64,000 nt of DNA from Ruminococcus flavefaciens AE3010 (lineage in GTDB: Bacteria; Bacillota; Clostridia; Oscillospirales; Ruminococcaceae). The translations under genes and the position numbers were made by a program. The stretch is taken from contig NZ_JAGT01000001.1 in the NCBI RefSeq assembly GCF_000526795.1, positions 953,001 to 1,017,000 of the forward strand, given 5' to 3'. The notes below the pieces were generated by a model. It saw nothing but the letters and a program-made list of their open reading frames with translations. It was not told the DNA's origin and did no database searches. This document shows, one piece after another, positions 1-9,306 of the stretch (the stretch's first letter is position 1; every line of letters begins with the position of its first letter).

Positions 1-821
1 GTGAATAATTCAAAATCAAATAATAAGCATATATCGTTTGTTGTTTCTCTAACCGTTTTGGGAACAGTTACCTGGAACAGAAGGATATTCTTTTTCTTTT
101 TATATACCATAGGGTGAGATTTATACTGCTGATAAGTATAAAGACAGTAAATATTAGATTTTCTTATTATCTCCGGATCTATTCCATAATATTCGTTGAT
201 TTCCTCTCTTTCGACTATATCAAGGAATTTACCTTGCAGATAATCACATACGGGTGGTATGAAATGAACTCCCTCACCGTATTCCTGTTCAAGTGTACCG
301 AATATAACGTCACTTCCTTTGAAAAAGTTATCATCATAGATATCAGTGTATTTCTGTATCTCATCATTATCTGTGCCGATATTTGCAAGGTAAGCTGTGA
401 GCTCATCAGTTGAACTTATGAAAGCTGATTCTAATTCAGTCTTATCTGCTGTTTTAAGAATATCAACGCTGCTTACTTGTTTATAGGCTGTATCTGGTGC
501 TATAACTGCTTTCCTTAACTCTACAAGGTCGAAAATGTCTGCGTTGCCGTCTAAATTGATGTCGAGATAATTTAATTCGTCAGCATAAACTATTGTATCT
601 TTGTATCCTTCGGAACCGCGAAGAAACAGCATCATGGTTACCAGATCACCAACATTGAGTTCTTCATCGTTGTTTATATCGGCTAAATATCGTGTTTGCG
701 AGATATTTAATACAGAATCATCTGAAGTATCAGGATAGAGCTTATCTTCGGCAGATACGCTGAAGGAGGAGAAGGAAATAAATGTCAGTAATGAAATGAT
801 TACGGAAAGGATTTTTTTCAT
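1..821 (-). CDS. secreted protein with N-proximal dockerin (3' end outside window)
   Basis: Reading leftwards from ATG at 821 the frame stays open to the window edge, so the C-terminus is missing. A ribosome site AAGGGGGA lies 8-10 bases before the ATG. The first ~20 residues are a signal peptide (MKKILSVIISLLTFISFSSF). Residues ~41-105 form a dockerin: two calcium-loop/helix repeats, DINNDEELNVGDLV and DINLDGNADIFDLV. Dockerins dock enzymes onto cohesin scaffolds on the cell surface. The dockerin lies right after the signal peptide, whereas in most cellulosomal proteins it is C-terminal. The remaining ~165 visible residues (charged, ending in a segment with LLFQVTVPK) match no family I recognise. 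Function beyond cellulosome targeting is unknown. Confidence 0.85.
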   Translation of the reverse strand, partial: MKKILSVIISLLTFISFSSFSVSAEDKLYPDTSDDSVLNISQTRYLADINNDEELNVGDLVTMMLFLRGSEGYKDTIVYADELNYLDINLDGNADIFDLVELRKAVIAPDTAYKQVSSVDILKTADKTELESAFISSTDELTAYLANIGTDNDEIQKYTDIYDDNFFKGSDVIFGTLEQEYGEGVHFIPPVCDYLQGKFLDIVEREEINEYYGIDPEIIRKSNIYCLYTYQQYKSHPMVYKKKKNILLFQVTVPKTVRETTNDICLLFDFELF

Positions 822-998
822 ATAAATTCCCCCTTAATATAAATCAGAAGGCGGATATACTTTTCCTTATACAATCATATCATAAAAAAAGCATGAAATC
901 TATGTTATTATATTGATTTTCAGTGAAAGCTTTTTTAATAAATAAAAACTACTTCTCGAAAATTCGGGAAGTATAAGTTGCGACTCATCAGTTTACGC

Positions 999-1014
999 TA
1001 GCTTAATGACATTA
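999..1014. repeat. solitary IS-end sequence
   Basis: Sixteen bases (TAGCTTAATGACATTA) are identical to the terminal inverted repeat of the IS4-family element present at 26600-28213 and 33179-34795. No transposase sequence adjoins. It is followed by CCCTCACACGGG, a GC-rich near-palindrome of the kind that borders the complete copies. I infer an abortive, excised or deleted copy; chance identity is unlikely but possible. Confidence 0.5.
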
Positions 1015-1162
1015 CCCTCACACGGGAGCTGCTTCTTTCGTATCGTTATACTACCTTTCAATCGTGTGCATTTCATGTGCATTTCGTGTGTATTTCACCT
1101 GTTTTTTCTGCACATGGAACTGCAAAAATGCATTTCAAACTGCTTTCTGTAAGTAACAGAAG

Positions 1163-1236
1163 AGCCTGTATTTCGATGTTCTTCTCGAAATACAGGCTTC
1201 TTTAAAAGAGCGGACAGAGATGGATTCGAATATTTG
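1163..1236 (-). other. tRNA 3'-end relic with its terminator (copy A)
   Basis: On the minus strand, 1236-1210 reads as the end of a tRNA: T-loop TTCGAAT, a five-base stem strand, then TCTGTCCGC. The 5' side of the T stem does not pair and no anticodon arm follows, so this is not a functional tRNA. It is followed on that strand by a hairpin at 1198-1163. A matching arrangement occurs at 61695-61763 in the same orientation. Such remnants are typical of integration sites at tRNA 3' ends (inference). Confidence 0.5.
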
Positions 1237-1387
1237 TAATGGCCCGCTTTTGTCTATTTATAGCATTTTATATTTTTTGTGTGGAATAATTAAGTGGAAT
1301 ATAATTATTCAGATTAAAAACAATTTCTGCTTTAGCTGTTCTATTTCAATTATTGAAGTATTAATAATCTCCACATGTTTATTCGCT

Positions 1388-4273
1388 TTAATCAAGACTG
1401 CTTATGATCTTAAGAAGAAATTTCTGTATTTTTAACGCGTCATTTCCTGTAATGCCTGCTGTTGATGTGTCAACATCTGCATTTATAGAACCCTGATCTG
1501 TAAGATGCCTGCTGTCGGTACCATTAATACCGTACTTGTTAGGATTTGCGAGAGCCTGCATGATAAGAACTGCATCTGCCATGTCAACTGCACCGTCGCA
1601 GTTTGCATCACCGTAAGTCAGCGCTGTAACTGGTGCTGTAGTCGTTGTAGTTGTGGCAGCGGGGTGTGTCGTGGATGTTGTTGTGGTTTCCACGGTAGCT
1701 GCTGTCGTCTTAGCGGTTGTCACTTTTGTAGTAGCAGTTGTTGCATTAGCCGTTGTCGTTTTTGTAGTAGCAGTTGTTGCATTAGCCGTTGTCACTTTTG
1801 TAGTAGCAGTTGTTGCATTAGCGGTCGTGACTTTTGTAGTAGCAGTTGTTGAATTAGTGGTCGTCACTTTTGTAGTAGCAGTTGTTGCATTAGTGGTCGT
1901 CACTTTTGTAGTAGCAGTTGTTGAATTAGTGGTCGTCACTTTTGTAGTAGCAGTCGTTGACTTGGTTGTTGTTGCATTGGCAGACAGATTGTCAATCGTC
2001 CAGACGGTTCCGTCTGCAAAGCGAATCTCCTTGATCGGGAAAAGATTTGAAACACCGGAAATGACATTACCTGTCATCGTAACAGACTCACCAGTCTTGT
2101 TGATATGGAGTGTAAAGCTGTATTTGTCGGAAGAGCGTTCGACGGTTACTTCATCCGGCAAAATGCCTTCGCCCAGCACAAGCACATTGTATCCGCCCTG
2201 TGGTTGTGAGGATCTGCCGTTACCCATATTAATCAGGTCATTTCCGTCGCCGAGCCCGTAGTAAATCGTGTCATCACCGTTTCCGCCACGGATGGTATCA
2301 TCCCCTTTGCCGCCATAGATGCTGTCACTGCCGTCGCCGCCAATCAGAGTATCATTGCCGTCATACCCGTAAATCGTGGCATTAGCAATATAGTCTTTTC
2401 TAGACCGAGCGTCAACGTCTGCTCGGAATGTAAGTTCATCGTCTCCGTCCGTACCGTAGAGGAAGCAGGACTGCTCCAGCATACTCACGCGGTTCCATGT
2501 GGTACCGTCTGCAAAATGTATCTCTTCAATCGGGAAAACCGGAGAGCGAACGGAATAAATGTTGCCGGGCATGGAAATTGTCTCGCCGGTCTTTGTAATG
2601 GTAAGGACAAATTCATAGTAACCGTCAGCAAGCGAGACGTGTACATCCTTCGGCTCAATTCCCTCACCGAGCCAGAGCACATCGTAGCCATCAGCCGGCT
2701 GAAAACCCTTTCCATTTGTATCATCGATGATATCATTGCCATCACCTAGCTCATAGTAAATGATGTCATCGCCGGAACCGCTCTTAATGACATCGTCACC
2801 CTTGCCGCCCCAAATGAAATCATTACCGCTGCTCAACCTAATCGTATCATTGCCATCCATGCCATAAACATAGTTGTCGCCGCCTTTTCCATGAAACAGC
2901 CCGAAGCACGCATCAGTCAGCGTTATTGTATCGTCGCCGTCATAGCCAAGCATATAATTAGTTGCGTCATTTCCTGTTATCGTGTCATTGTCGCCCTTGC
3001 CCCACATATAGTTGGTTTCCGGGTAGCCGGTCAGGGTGTCCTGTTTTTCTGTGCCGACAAACAGATTCGTCTGGCAGCAGAGTGCCTCGTAATCCATTGT
3101 AGTATCGCCATATTTGATGTATTCAATACGCTTGCCCGGATCGGAGAACTCACTCTTGAGCATGATGTAAACCTCATGCACGGGATCATTCAGCAGAAGA
3201 TCGCCGTCCAAACGGATAAACTCCAGATCATCCGGATTGACGTTATAATCAAGAGACAATGTATCAGCTTCTCCGGGGTATCCGCCGGGCTGCTCTGATA
3301 CAATGCCGAATACCGGCTCTTTCTGATCCACAACGTGATAGGTATCATTGCCGATTCCGCGGTCATAAATCAGCCACGGCATGTCGTCCAACAAGCCACT
3401 GACGACATCCTTAAACTTCGCATACCCCGAATTTGTATCTTCATCAGCTGTCTCCTCGGTCTGCACTTTCGCCGGTGCAGCAGAATACGGAATATAAACT
3501 TCTTCATCACTGCCTCCCCAGAGGCCGCCCGAACTTAGCTCATAGTCCATGTATGCTAATTCATGGTTTTTCGCATTGGTAAGGAAGAGGGTTTCGCAAA
3601 GGTCACCGGTCAGTTTTTCTCTGATTTCCTCATTAATCGGCGCGTCTAAGTTCAAATCGATCGAGGTCGACCCCTGCAACTGGAAAAGATCCGTCACAAG
3701 CTGCGCATTGTCAATAAAACGATCACCTGTATGCTGATTATTTCGGATTACGCCAATGGAGCCGTCAATATAATACAAATGATAGCAGCCTTCATCCTTT
3801 GTCATTTCTGCAAATTTGTCAGCCGGCATCTTGCCTTCGACTTCCTTTCTGGATTCCTCGCTAATATAATCCGCACTGACTACGACATCGTAAACGCCTT
3901 TATAAAAGTTTCCTTCCGGCATCTCAAACGGATATGCGGCAGGACCGGTTGGATGATATGGAGATTCCAGATACGAAAACAGCAGCTTTTTCAAAGGCTC
4001 ATTTTTATCTAATGCATTCCGGTACTGCTCGTTGAATGTTTTGATGTAATCATTCCAGAGTGCAACGGTGTCGTCCACAGAGACCTGCTTGACATTCTCG
4101 CAATGTGCAAGCTCACGCTTATAAACAGCAAGACCGTCCGCAACACGCTCTGCCACAGTCGGTGCCTGTGTCTCCTGCGTTTCTGTGTCCACAATGTCCG
4201 CCGCATTAGCGGGCAGAACCGAGGTGGACAGCATGACCGCAGCAGTCAGGCAGTTGAAAAATCGTTTCTTCAT
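1388..4273 (-). CDS. secreted RTX (calcium-binding nonapeptide) protein with C-terminal dockerin
   Basis: The ATG at 4273 is chosen because it begins a signal peptide (MKKRFFNCLTAAVMLSTSVL, cleavage near ANA-AD) and has GAAAGGAA upstream; the frame extends 38 codons further without support. Residues ~25-340 are an uncharacterised region. RTX-type repeats (GGDGSDSIYGGKGDDTI, GNGDDTIYYGLGDGND) lie at ~414-511 and ~608-684, each followed by a haemolysin-related calcium-binding domain ending FADGT.W. A threonine-rich linker with seven 12-residue repeats spans ~761-881, and a dockerin (GDANCDGAVDMADAVLIMQ and a second half) ends the protein. RTX repeats bind calcium outside the cell; the dockerin should attach the protein to a scaffold. 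RTX and dockerin together are unusual. No catalytic motif was recognised. Confidence 0.9.
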   Translation of the reverse strand: MKKRFFNCLTAAVMLSTSVLPANAADIVDTETQETQAPTVAERVADGLAVYKRELAHCENVKQVSVDDTVALWNDYIKTFNEQYRNALDKNEPLKKLLFSYLESPYHPTGPAAYPFEMPEGNFYKGVYDVVVSADYISEESRKEVEGKMPADKFAEMTKDEGCYHLYYIDGSIGVIRNNQHTGDRFIDNAQLVTDLFQLQGSTSIDLNLDAPINEEIREKLTGDLCETLFLTNAKNHELAYMDYELSSGGLWGGSDEEVYIPYSAAPAKVQTEETADEDTNSGYAKFKDVVSGLLDDMPWLIYDRGIGNDTYHVVDQKEPVFGIVSEQPGGYPGEADTLSLDYNVNPDDLEFIRLDGDLLLNDPVHEVYIMLKSEFSDPGKRIEYIKYGDTTMDYEALCCQTNLFVGTEKQDTLTGYPETNYMWGKGDNDTITGNDATNYMLGYDGDDTITLTDACFGLFHGKGGDNYVYGMDGNDTIRLSSGNDFIWGGKGDDVIKSGSGDDIIYYELGDGNDIIDDTNGKGFQPADGYDVLWLGEGIEPKDVHVSLADGYYEFVLTITKTGETISMPGNIYSVRSPVFPIEEIHFADGTTWNRVSMLEQSCFLYGTDGDDELTFRADVDARSRKDYIANATIYGYDGNDTLIGGDGSDSIYGGKGDDTIRGGNGDDTIYYGLGDGNDLINMGNGRSSQPQGGYNVLVLGEGILPDEVTVERSSDKYSFTLHINKTGESVTMTGNVISGVSNLFPIKEIRFADGTVWTIDNLSANATTTKSTTATTKVTTTNSTTATTKVTTTNATTATTKVTTTNSTTATTKVTTANATTATTKVTTANATTATTKTTTANATTATTKVTTAKTTAATVETTTTSTTHPAATTTTTTAPVTALTYGDANCDGAVDMADAVLIMQALANPNKYGINGTDSRHLTDQGSINADVDTSTAGITGNDALKIQKFLLKIISSLD
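1717..1969 (-). repeat. 36 bp tandem coding repeats (Thr-rich linker)
   Basis: About seven near-identical 36 bp units lie inside the RTX-dockerin gene and encode TTATTKVTTTNA-like 12-mers. The period is a multiple of three, so copy-number change by slippage would lengthen or shorten the linker without a frameshift. Confidence 0.85.
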
Positions 4274-4371
4274 GAATACGCCATTCCTTTCTATGTCGCC
4301 TCCCGATTTTCGGGATATGCTTAATATATACAAAACGTATATTTGGGTACAATTTAAACTTGTACGATTGC

Positions 4372-4400
4372 ATCTTATCACAAACACTCCAAAATGTCAA
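4372..4400 (-). promoter_or_regulatory. putative sigma-A promoter of the RTX-dockerin gene
   Basis: On the minus strand TTGACA (4400-4395), a 17 bp spacer and TAAGAT (4377-4372) lie about 100 bp before the ATG at 4273. Seen in sequence; activity is inferred. Confidence 0.5.
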
Positions 4401-4491
4401 GTCAATTATTGCAACATTTTTTCGTTCGGGGGTTGAAAAAATACGGTCGATTTTGTTGACAGACTGAGTTGTCTTCCGTATTCTCAAGGTG

Positions 4492-4806
4492 TTCCATATT
4501 GGTCTCCTGTTATTATCAATAATCTCATTGAAGTCCTCGGTGTGAGACTCGAGACTGTTTTTGCGTACAATATCGGCAAGCCATTTCACCCTCAGTCCAA
4601 CGGCTGGCTTGGATATATCATCGACAGTCCCGACCACGGACGTATTTACATCGCAGGCGATACAGACATTACTCCAGACAACAAGCAGGTGAAGTGCGAC
4701 ATTGCTCTCATTCCCGCAGGTGGCACGTTCACTACCGATGCGGTACAGGCAGCCAAGCTTGTAAACACTATCCGGCCGAAATATGCGATACCTATACACT
4801 ATGGAA
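4492..4806 (+). pseudogene. C-terminal fragment of a metallo-beta-lactamase-fold hydrolase
   Basis: The reading frame carries HPQSNGWLGYII, IYIAGDTDITPD, DIALIPAGGTFTTD and YAIPIHYG, the second half of the metallo-beta-lactamase fold (UPF0173/UlaG-like; Asp of GDTD and the last His of IHYG are metal ligands). The N-terminal half with the HxHxDH motif is absent. After IHYG the protein runs into unrelated sequence and a stop at 4860-4862. A GTG at 4542 could start an open frame, but the missing metal site makes it a broken gene. Confidence 0.75.
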
Positions 4807-5103
4807 AGAATAAAAATATCGAGAACGGCTTGTGTAGCTGTTCCCGATTTTGTTATTTGTAATAATAATGGAAAGGTATACTGCGTTTTCTTGTTCTTGA
4901 TTTGTTCATTATTATCTCAAAAAAGCATGAAATAACACGATAATTCAATACGCAAACAATTACCTTAAATGACGATATATCTACGTTTTTTGAATATTAT
5001 TAAAAAGCTCAACAACTCACTGGGTATGTTCAATTTATCAAATATAAAAAGACCAGCTCCCTCGCAGGAGCTGATTCTTCTACTGCCTTTTAAGATGATT
5101 TCT

Positions 5104-5418
5104 TTTGTTAGGGAGAACGAGGACGAACAGAAAAAACTCAGGGCGACTGTTGCCGAGCTGTACGTCTATATTGATAATGCAGAGCAAAAGTCAGCCGACG
5201 TGACAGCATTCATAAGGGCGGTACAGAAGTATGAGCGTATCACGGAGCTTACACCTGAAATCATGCACGAACTGATTGAAAAGATCGCTGTCCATGCTCC
5301 TGACAAAAGCAGCGGTCACCGCACTCAGGAAATCGAGATTCACTATCATTTCGATGTTGCCGTAGCGACTGCTGTTGCTGACAGCATGAAGTACGACAAA
5401 AAGAGAAAGGCTGCGTAA
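5104..5418 (+). pseudogene. C-terminal fragment of a large serine recombinase (DUF4368 tail)
   Basis: The sequence from NEDEQKKLRATV through ERITELTPEIMHELIEKI and VHAPDKSSGHRTQEIEIHY matches the C-terminal coiled region of Tn4451 TnpX-like large serine recombinases. The resolvase catalytic domain and recombinase domain (about 400 residues) are missing. The stop codon is followed by a hairpin at 5411-5433. The bases before 5104 contain another hairpin and no recognisable coding sequence. It is a relic of a mobilisable element. Confidence 0.8.
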
Positions 5419-5617
5419 CCACCAAGGTTACGCAACCTTATCTTCAAATCATAAAAACTTCTTTATGAGTACCCGTCTTTATGCTGCAGGCTTTTTTTGC
5501 TTCCAAAACTAAGTGTGACAATCCAATACTTTTCGACGATACTCATAAAACTCATTATATCGCTTTTATTCTGTTCCTTGCGGTTGTTTTTTTCCGAGAG
5601 CTTGGCGACATCTGCTT

Positions 5618-7786
5618 TCAGTCGGCTTTGCTCTTATCAGTACAGGATAGCTCTTCTAACTCAAAAAAGCCTTTGGTAGCCTCTGTCTTAAGACAGCATT
5701 CTACTAAATCCGGTTTGAACTCCTCCTTGCCGAAGTATTTCAGCAGCTCAGAGAAATCTATCTCTACGTCAAAATTGCAGACCTCATCGTTCTTAATGCT
5801 GTCCTCCTTTGGATAAAGATATATAAACCTATCGGTTTCTATCTCATCCGGAAGATCCTCATTTTTGTCAATATAATACTCTTTGCCGCCTATTTCAACA
5901 AGCTTCATATCATCGGGATCAGTGTTCCACCTTAATCTCTCATTTTCACTGGCGCCGTATTCGATAATGAATCTCACTTTATCGTAATCATTTTTAAATT
6001 CTGCCTCAACGGTTATTTCTATACTGCTTGCTTTCCGGTTTAAATAACACGAATCAGCCTTAGCAGTTCCGGAATACTTCAAAGTGAGTTCGTCATAGTT
6101 TTCCAGTTTCTGACGGCTTTCAAAATTGTAATAAATCTTCTCACTCCACTGAGTAATGAATGAGCCATCACTGCATAATGCTGATTTTATCTCACCAACA
6201 TTGTCTTCTACACTGTGTGCATTGAATTCTGTGTTGCCTACGGTCTCGTTAAAAACATCCGCAAAATATACTCTCTCTTTTTCGGGTTCAGGTAGCTGTT
6301 TTGTTTTTCCGAGCACAAACTGGGTAAGCGCTACAAGGTCGCTGATATTCAGCTTACAATCGCCGTTTACGTCTTGATAAAAGTTAACATTATATTCATC
6401 AGTCATGAGAAGCAGTCTTCTGACTACGATCACGTCATAAATATCAACCGAACCATCTCCATTCACATCGCCGGGGACAGCGTGCTCTTTTTTGGCGAGC
6501 TTATCCCTGATATCAATGCTGTCAGCTAAGTAAAAATCGTCAACACAGAAATCTACAGGCTCTTCGGGGACTATGCGAAGGACACCATCTGCGAAATTAT
6601 CGTTGAACAGCAAAAACTGAAGATCTTCCACATCCGTCCATACGCCGGATGGGATGATTCTTGAATACATGTCGTTGGAATAATTGGATTTGGAGTTAAG
6701 GTCGATTAACTGAAATATGAACTTGATATTTTTGCCGCTGTTTTGATATAGTTTCAAACCTGCAAGGAGCTCACGGCCGTCAAAGTCATATGGATCGATC
6801 TTGAACTCAAAGGCGCGTTTGGCTTGATCCTCTCCCGATATCAGCAAAGAATGTTCACCGCTGAACGAATGATCGGTATCATATAAAGCTTCCGTCCCCT
6901 CGAAAGGCGCTCCCGCCCTTTCGTTCTCGGTCTCAAAATCCACGAATACTTTCCTGCCCTCTTCATCTGTCGGAAGAGGATCATGCTTATTATATATAAA
7001 CTGCGGTCCGTAGTTGTTTTCCTCTGTTATCTCCTTGCTTATTTCAATAGAGTTTATCCTGGCACTGCCAGCACTTCTGTACGCATGAACGCTGAATCCC
7101 ACATCGTACACAAATCCCAAATTAAGGCCTGAATTCTGCCATTTCCTAAAGTGATCTGCGACATTGATAGTATTCTTTATATTGCAGACACCATTTGTCT
7201 TTTCAGCAAGATTATCACGTGCCACACTGTAATAGATATATGTAGTGGGAGGTATATTCCCCCCCCAATAGTCCGTCATCGAAGATAACCTGCCATTGTA
7301 GATATCATAAGTTATACCATTGGATTCAAATGAACCGAGAGCATTTTCCATGACAGGGCGCCAGCTGCCCCAGCTGTCTACTATATAAAACTCATAATAG
7401 GCATTGGAGTCCTCCATCCAGCCATAAACGCCTGAAAAGCCGTTACCGTCCATATAGTCAACATCTTCGTCATATGTAACGGTATATTCTTTTATCTGCG
7501 AAGCATATACATTTTTTCTTTCAAATTTATCGCCTTTCATCGCTAAAGAGTTCTCAATACCACTCCAGTTCATAGTAAAACCGTTATTTTCAGTGTTTTC
7601 GTATTCAAACTCTCCTGTGCAATTCTGATTCCAAAATTCGTAGTAATAACCGTCTACAGTATCACTCTCCATAAAATCAACTGCATATACCTGAGCCGAT
7701 GGGATCACGGACGGCAGGCTAACGGCACTGAGCATACAAAGTCCGGCCGTCAGAGCGGATAGTGTTTTTGTGAACAACTTTGGCAT
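5618..7786 (-). CDS. GH11-like module, CBM-like module, dockerin and C-terminal module
   Basis: A 722-residue secreted protein; signal peptide ~1-35 ending AQVYA. Residues ~45-250 are a GH11 (beta-jelly-roll xylanase) module: DGYYYEFWNQN, GVYGWMEDSNAYYEFYIVDSWGSWRP and NVADHFRKWQNSG...VGFSVHAYRSAGSA. The nucleophile Glu is present (E132 in YYEFYIVDSW), but the position of the acid/base Glu (VEGWQSSG or TEGYQSSG in active enzymes) is His (H234 in VHAYRSAG). Residues ~275-425 resemble a CBM22/CBM4-type xylan-binding module. A dockerin (GDVNGDGSVDIYDVIVVRRLL, DVNGDCKLNISDLV) spans ~440-500. The last ~215 residues are a further beta-rich module I cannot name. The order GH11-CBM-dockerin recalls R. 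flavefaciens xylanases. Hydrolysis is doubtful; xylan binding is plausible. Confidence 0.88.
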   Translation of the reverse strand: MPKLFTKTLSALTAGLCMLSAVSLPSVIPSAQVYAVDFMESDTVDGYYYEFWNQNCTGEFEYENTENNGFTMNWSGIENSLAMKGDKFERKNVYASQIKEYTVTYDEDVDYMDGNGFSGVYGWMEDSNAYYEFYIVDSWGSWRPVMENALGSFESNGITYDIYNGRLSSMTDYWGGNIPPTTYIYYSVARDNLAEKTNGVCNIKNTINVADHFRKWQNSGLNLGFVYDVGFSVHAYRSAGSARINSIEISKEITEENNYGPQFIYNKHDPLPTDEEGRKVFVDFETENERAGAPFEGTEALYDTDHSFSGEHSLLISGEDQAKRAFEFKIDPYDFDGRELLAGLKLYQNSGKNIKFIFQLIDLNSKSNYSNDMYSRIIPSGVWTDVEDLQFLLFNDNFADGVLRIVPEEPVDFCVDDFYLADSIDIRDKLAKKEHAVPGDVNGDGSVDIYDVIVVRRLLLMTDEYNVNFYQDVNGDCKLNISDLVALTQFVLGKTKQLPEPEKERVYFADVFNETVGNTEFNAHSVEDNVGEIKSALCSDGSFITQWSEKIYYNFESRQKLENYDELTLKYSGTAKADSCYLNRKASSIEITVEAEFKNDYDKVRFIIEYGASENERLRWNTDPDDMKLVEIGGKEYYIDKNEDLPDEIETDRFIYLYPKEDSIKNDEVCNFDVEIDFSELLKYFGKEEFKPDLVECCLKTEATKGFFELEELSCTDKSKAD

Positions 7787-8031
7787 AATTTTTCCTCCTC
7801 ACTGAAACCTCATGTCGGCAGTATAACTGCCGCAAACAAAACATAACATCTAAAAGCGGATATAACATCTCCTGTATTAATACTATCATTTATTTCATCA
7901 TAAGTCAAAGCCTTTATTGCGAATATTATACATAAAATTAGCCGACTTATCATCTCTCTATGTTAAGAGCCAGCTTAACTTCGATATATAACCTGTATAA
8001 GTAATAAAAGTGATACTGCCATGATACTCTA

Positions 8032-8766
8032 TTATTTATCAATATCATCAAGTATACTATTGAAGTACTCATCTACCTTCTTACGCTCATCTGAAAATGC
8101 ATGCTGATATACCGACTTCAACGTTGAGCTTGTGGACCACCCTCCCCTCTCCATTGCATATTTATCAGGGATATTGAGCATGAGCATAACGCTCGCTGAT
8201 AAAAGACGCAGATCATGGAAGGTCATATGATAGCCGTACACAGCGAGAAGCTTATAGAACTTGCTACGTAGTGTCTGGTATTCCATCTGAACAATAAAGT
8301 CATCGTCCTTCTCATGAGGATCGGCTTCTATGAGGCTCTTTATGTAGTCGGGTATGGTCAGCCTTCGAGCTGACTTGAAGGTCTTATTCATATCTCGGAC
8401 GTTGTTGCTGCCGTCGAAGTAGATATTACTGCGGCAGACAGTAAGTACATTTCCCTTTAGGTCACGGAACTGCAATCCCCTTACTTCACTCATGCGAAGT
8501 GAAAGCCACATCGCAAGCAGGCACGGCAGCTCAATATCTGTACCGCGAACCATATTCATTACCTGCTCCGCTGTGGGAAGCTCCTTCAACTTAGGCTTTC
8601 TTGCCGGGAAAGTGACACTAAGAACAGGTCTTATGTCATAGAGCTTTAGTGCTGCACACACAAGATGTACGCCTTCTTTGATCGTTTTGGCTCCAACCTT
8701 TGCAGCATCTTCACTTATAGCTTGCTGGACATTGAAGCTGTTAACTTCGTGAATATCGAGGTGCAT
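8032..8766 (-). pseudogene. tyrosine integrase fragment, N-terminus lost
   Basis: The 244-residue frame holds the catalytic domain of a phage-type tyrosine recombinase: Arg I in LSLRMSEVRGL, HxxR in FHDLRLL, GGWS (Trp in place of the usual second His) and the nucleophile Tyr in LKSVYQHA. It also has part of the SAM-like core-binding domain, but the first ~130 residues of a normal integrase are missing. The coding sequence stops abruptly near 8766, where an unrelated plus-strand gene fragment begins. Probably inactive; relic of an integrated element. Confidence 0.75.
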
Positions 8767-9216
8767 AAGACTCTACAAGCGATTCCTGCGGAGAATACCG
8801 TATACTATGTACGTCAGGCACTCAAGAGCGAGAACCAGTCAGCAAGCTATACACAGCCTACCAAGTATGTTTACGGCGCTGAGTACGCTAACTGTGTGAA
8901 TGTTGATCCTAAGAACCTCACAAACTTCAACGCAGACTCATGGAAGTCAGGCGGCGGTTACAACAATACCCCCTGTCTCAACTACTCATACACACTCAAT
9001 GGCGGTAGCACGATGACATTCAAGACAGAGGGCAAGGGACTTATCATCGTATTCAAGGCTAACAGCTCAGGTATGGGCAGCATCGATGTTACTGTAAACG
9101 GCAAAACTACTAAGGTAAACGGCAACAAGCAGTACACATGGGGCGGTCCCGATGCAGAGCTTGGCTACTATCCGGAGACCTCAGGCGAACTTAATGTTTC
9201 CATAAGCGGAAGCTGA
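8767..9216 (+). pseudogene. C-terminal fragment of a secreted carbohydrate-active protein
   Basis: An open frame continuing to TGA at 9214-9216 encodes a beta-rich tail (YVYGAEYANCVNVDP, LNYSYTLNGGSTMTFKTEGKG, GSIDVTVNGKTTKVNG) of the kind found at the C-termini of secreted esterases and other polysaccharide enzymes in this group (inference; exact family not identified). There is no signal peptide or catalytic region, because the integrase relic joins it at about 8766. A terminator follows at 9265-9293, marking the original gene end. Confidence 0.6.
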
Positions 9217-9264
9217 AGCTTTACTATCTGTGGCATTGGTCTCGTAAAGTAATTTCTAACATAA

Positions 9265-9293
9265 AAGCTCCGCCGATTCGGTCGGAGCTTTTT
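9265..9293 (+). terminator. intrinsic terminator
   Basis: Stem AAGCTCCG.CGA/TCG.CGGAGCTT followed by a T-run, 48 bp after the stop of the truncated secreted gene. Confidence 0.8.
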
Positions 9294-9306
9294 GTAATTT
9301 CAATAG

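Noticed and set aside
1210..1290. A complete tRNA gene
   Set aside because: Only the T-loop to acceptor 3' side is present; no D arm, anticodon arm or matching acceptor 5' strand.
1717..1969. Regular 36 bp repeats resembling a CRISPR array
   Set aside because: The units are contiguous with no spacers, keep the reading frame and encode a Thr-rich linker.
1653..2261. A 202-residue plus-strand Val-rich ORF over the repeats
   Set aside because: It is the antisense shadow of the Thr-rich linker, without a ribosome site.
4009..4436. Several short ORFs overlapping the start of the RTX gene
   Set aside because: Shadow frames without ribosome sites over a gene with clear signal peptide and promoter.
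5030..5080. Third copy of the 170 bp repeat
   Set aside because: Only the terminator stem (CCAGCTCCCT/AGGAGCTG) is similar; the flanking sequence differs.
4969..5103. N-terminal extension of the serine recombinase fragment as a real protein
   Set aside because: The extra residues come from AT-rich DNA and a hairpin and do not resemble the family.
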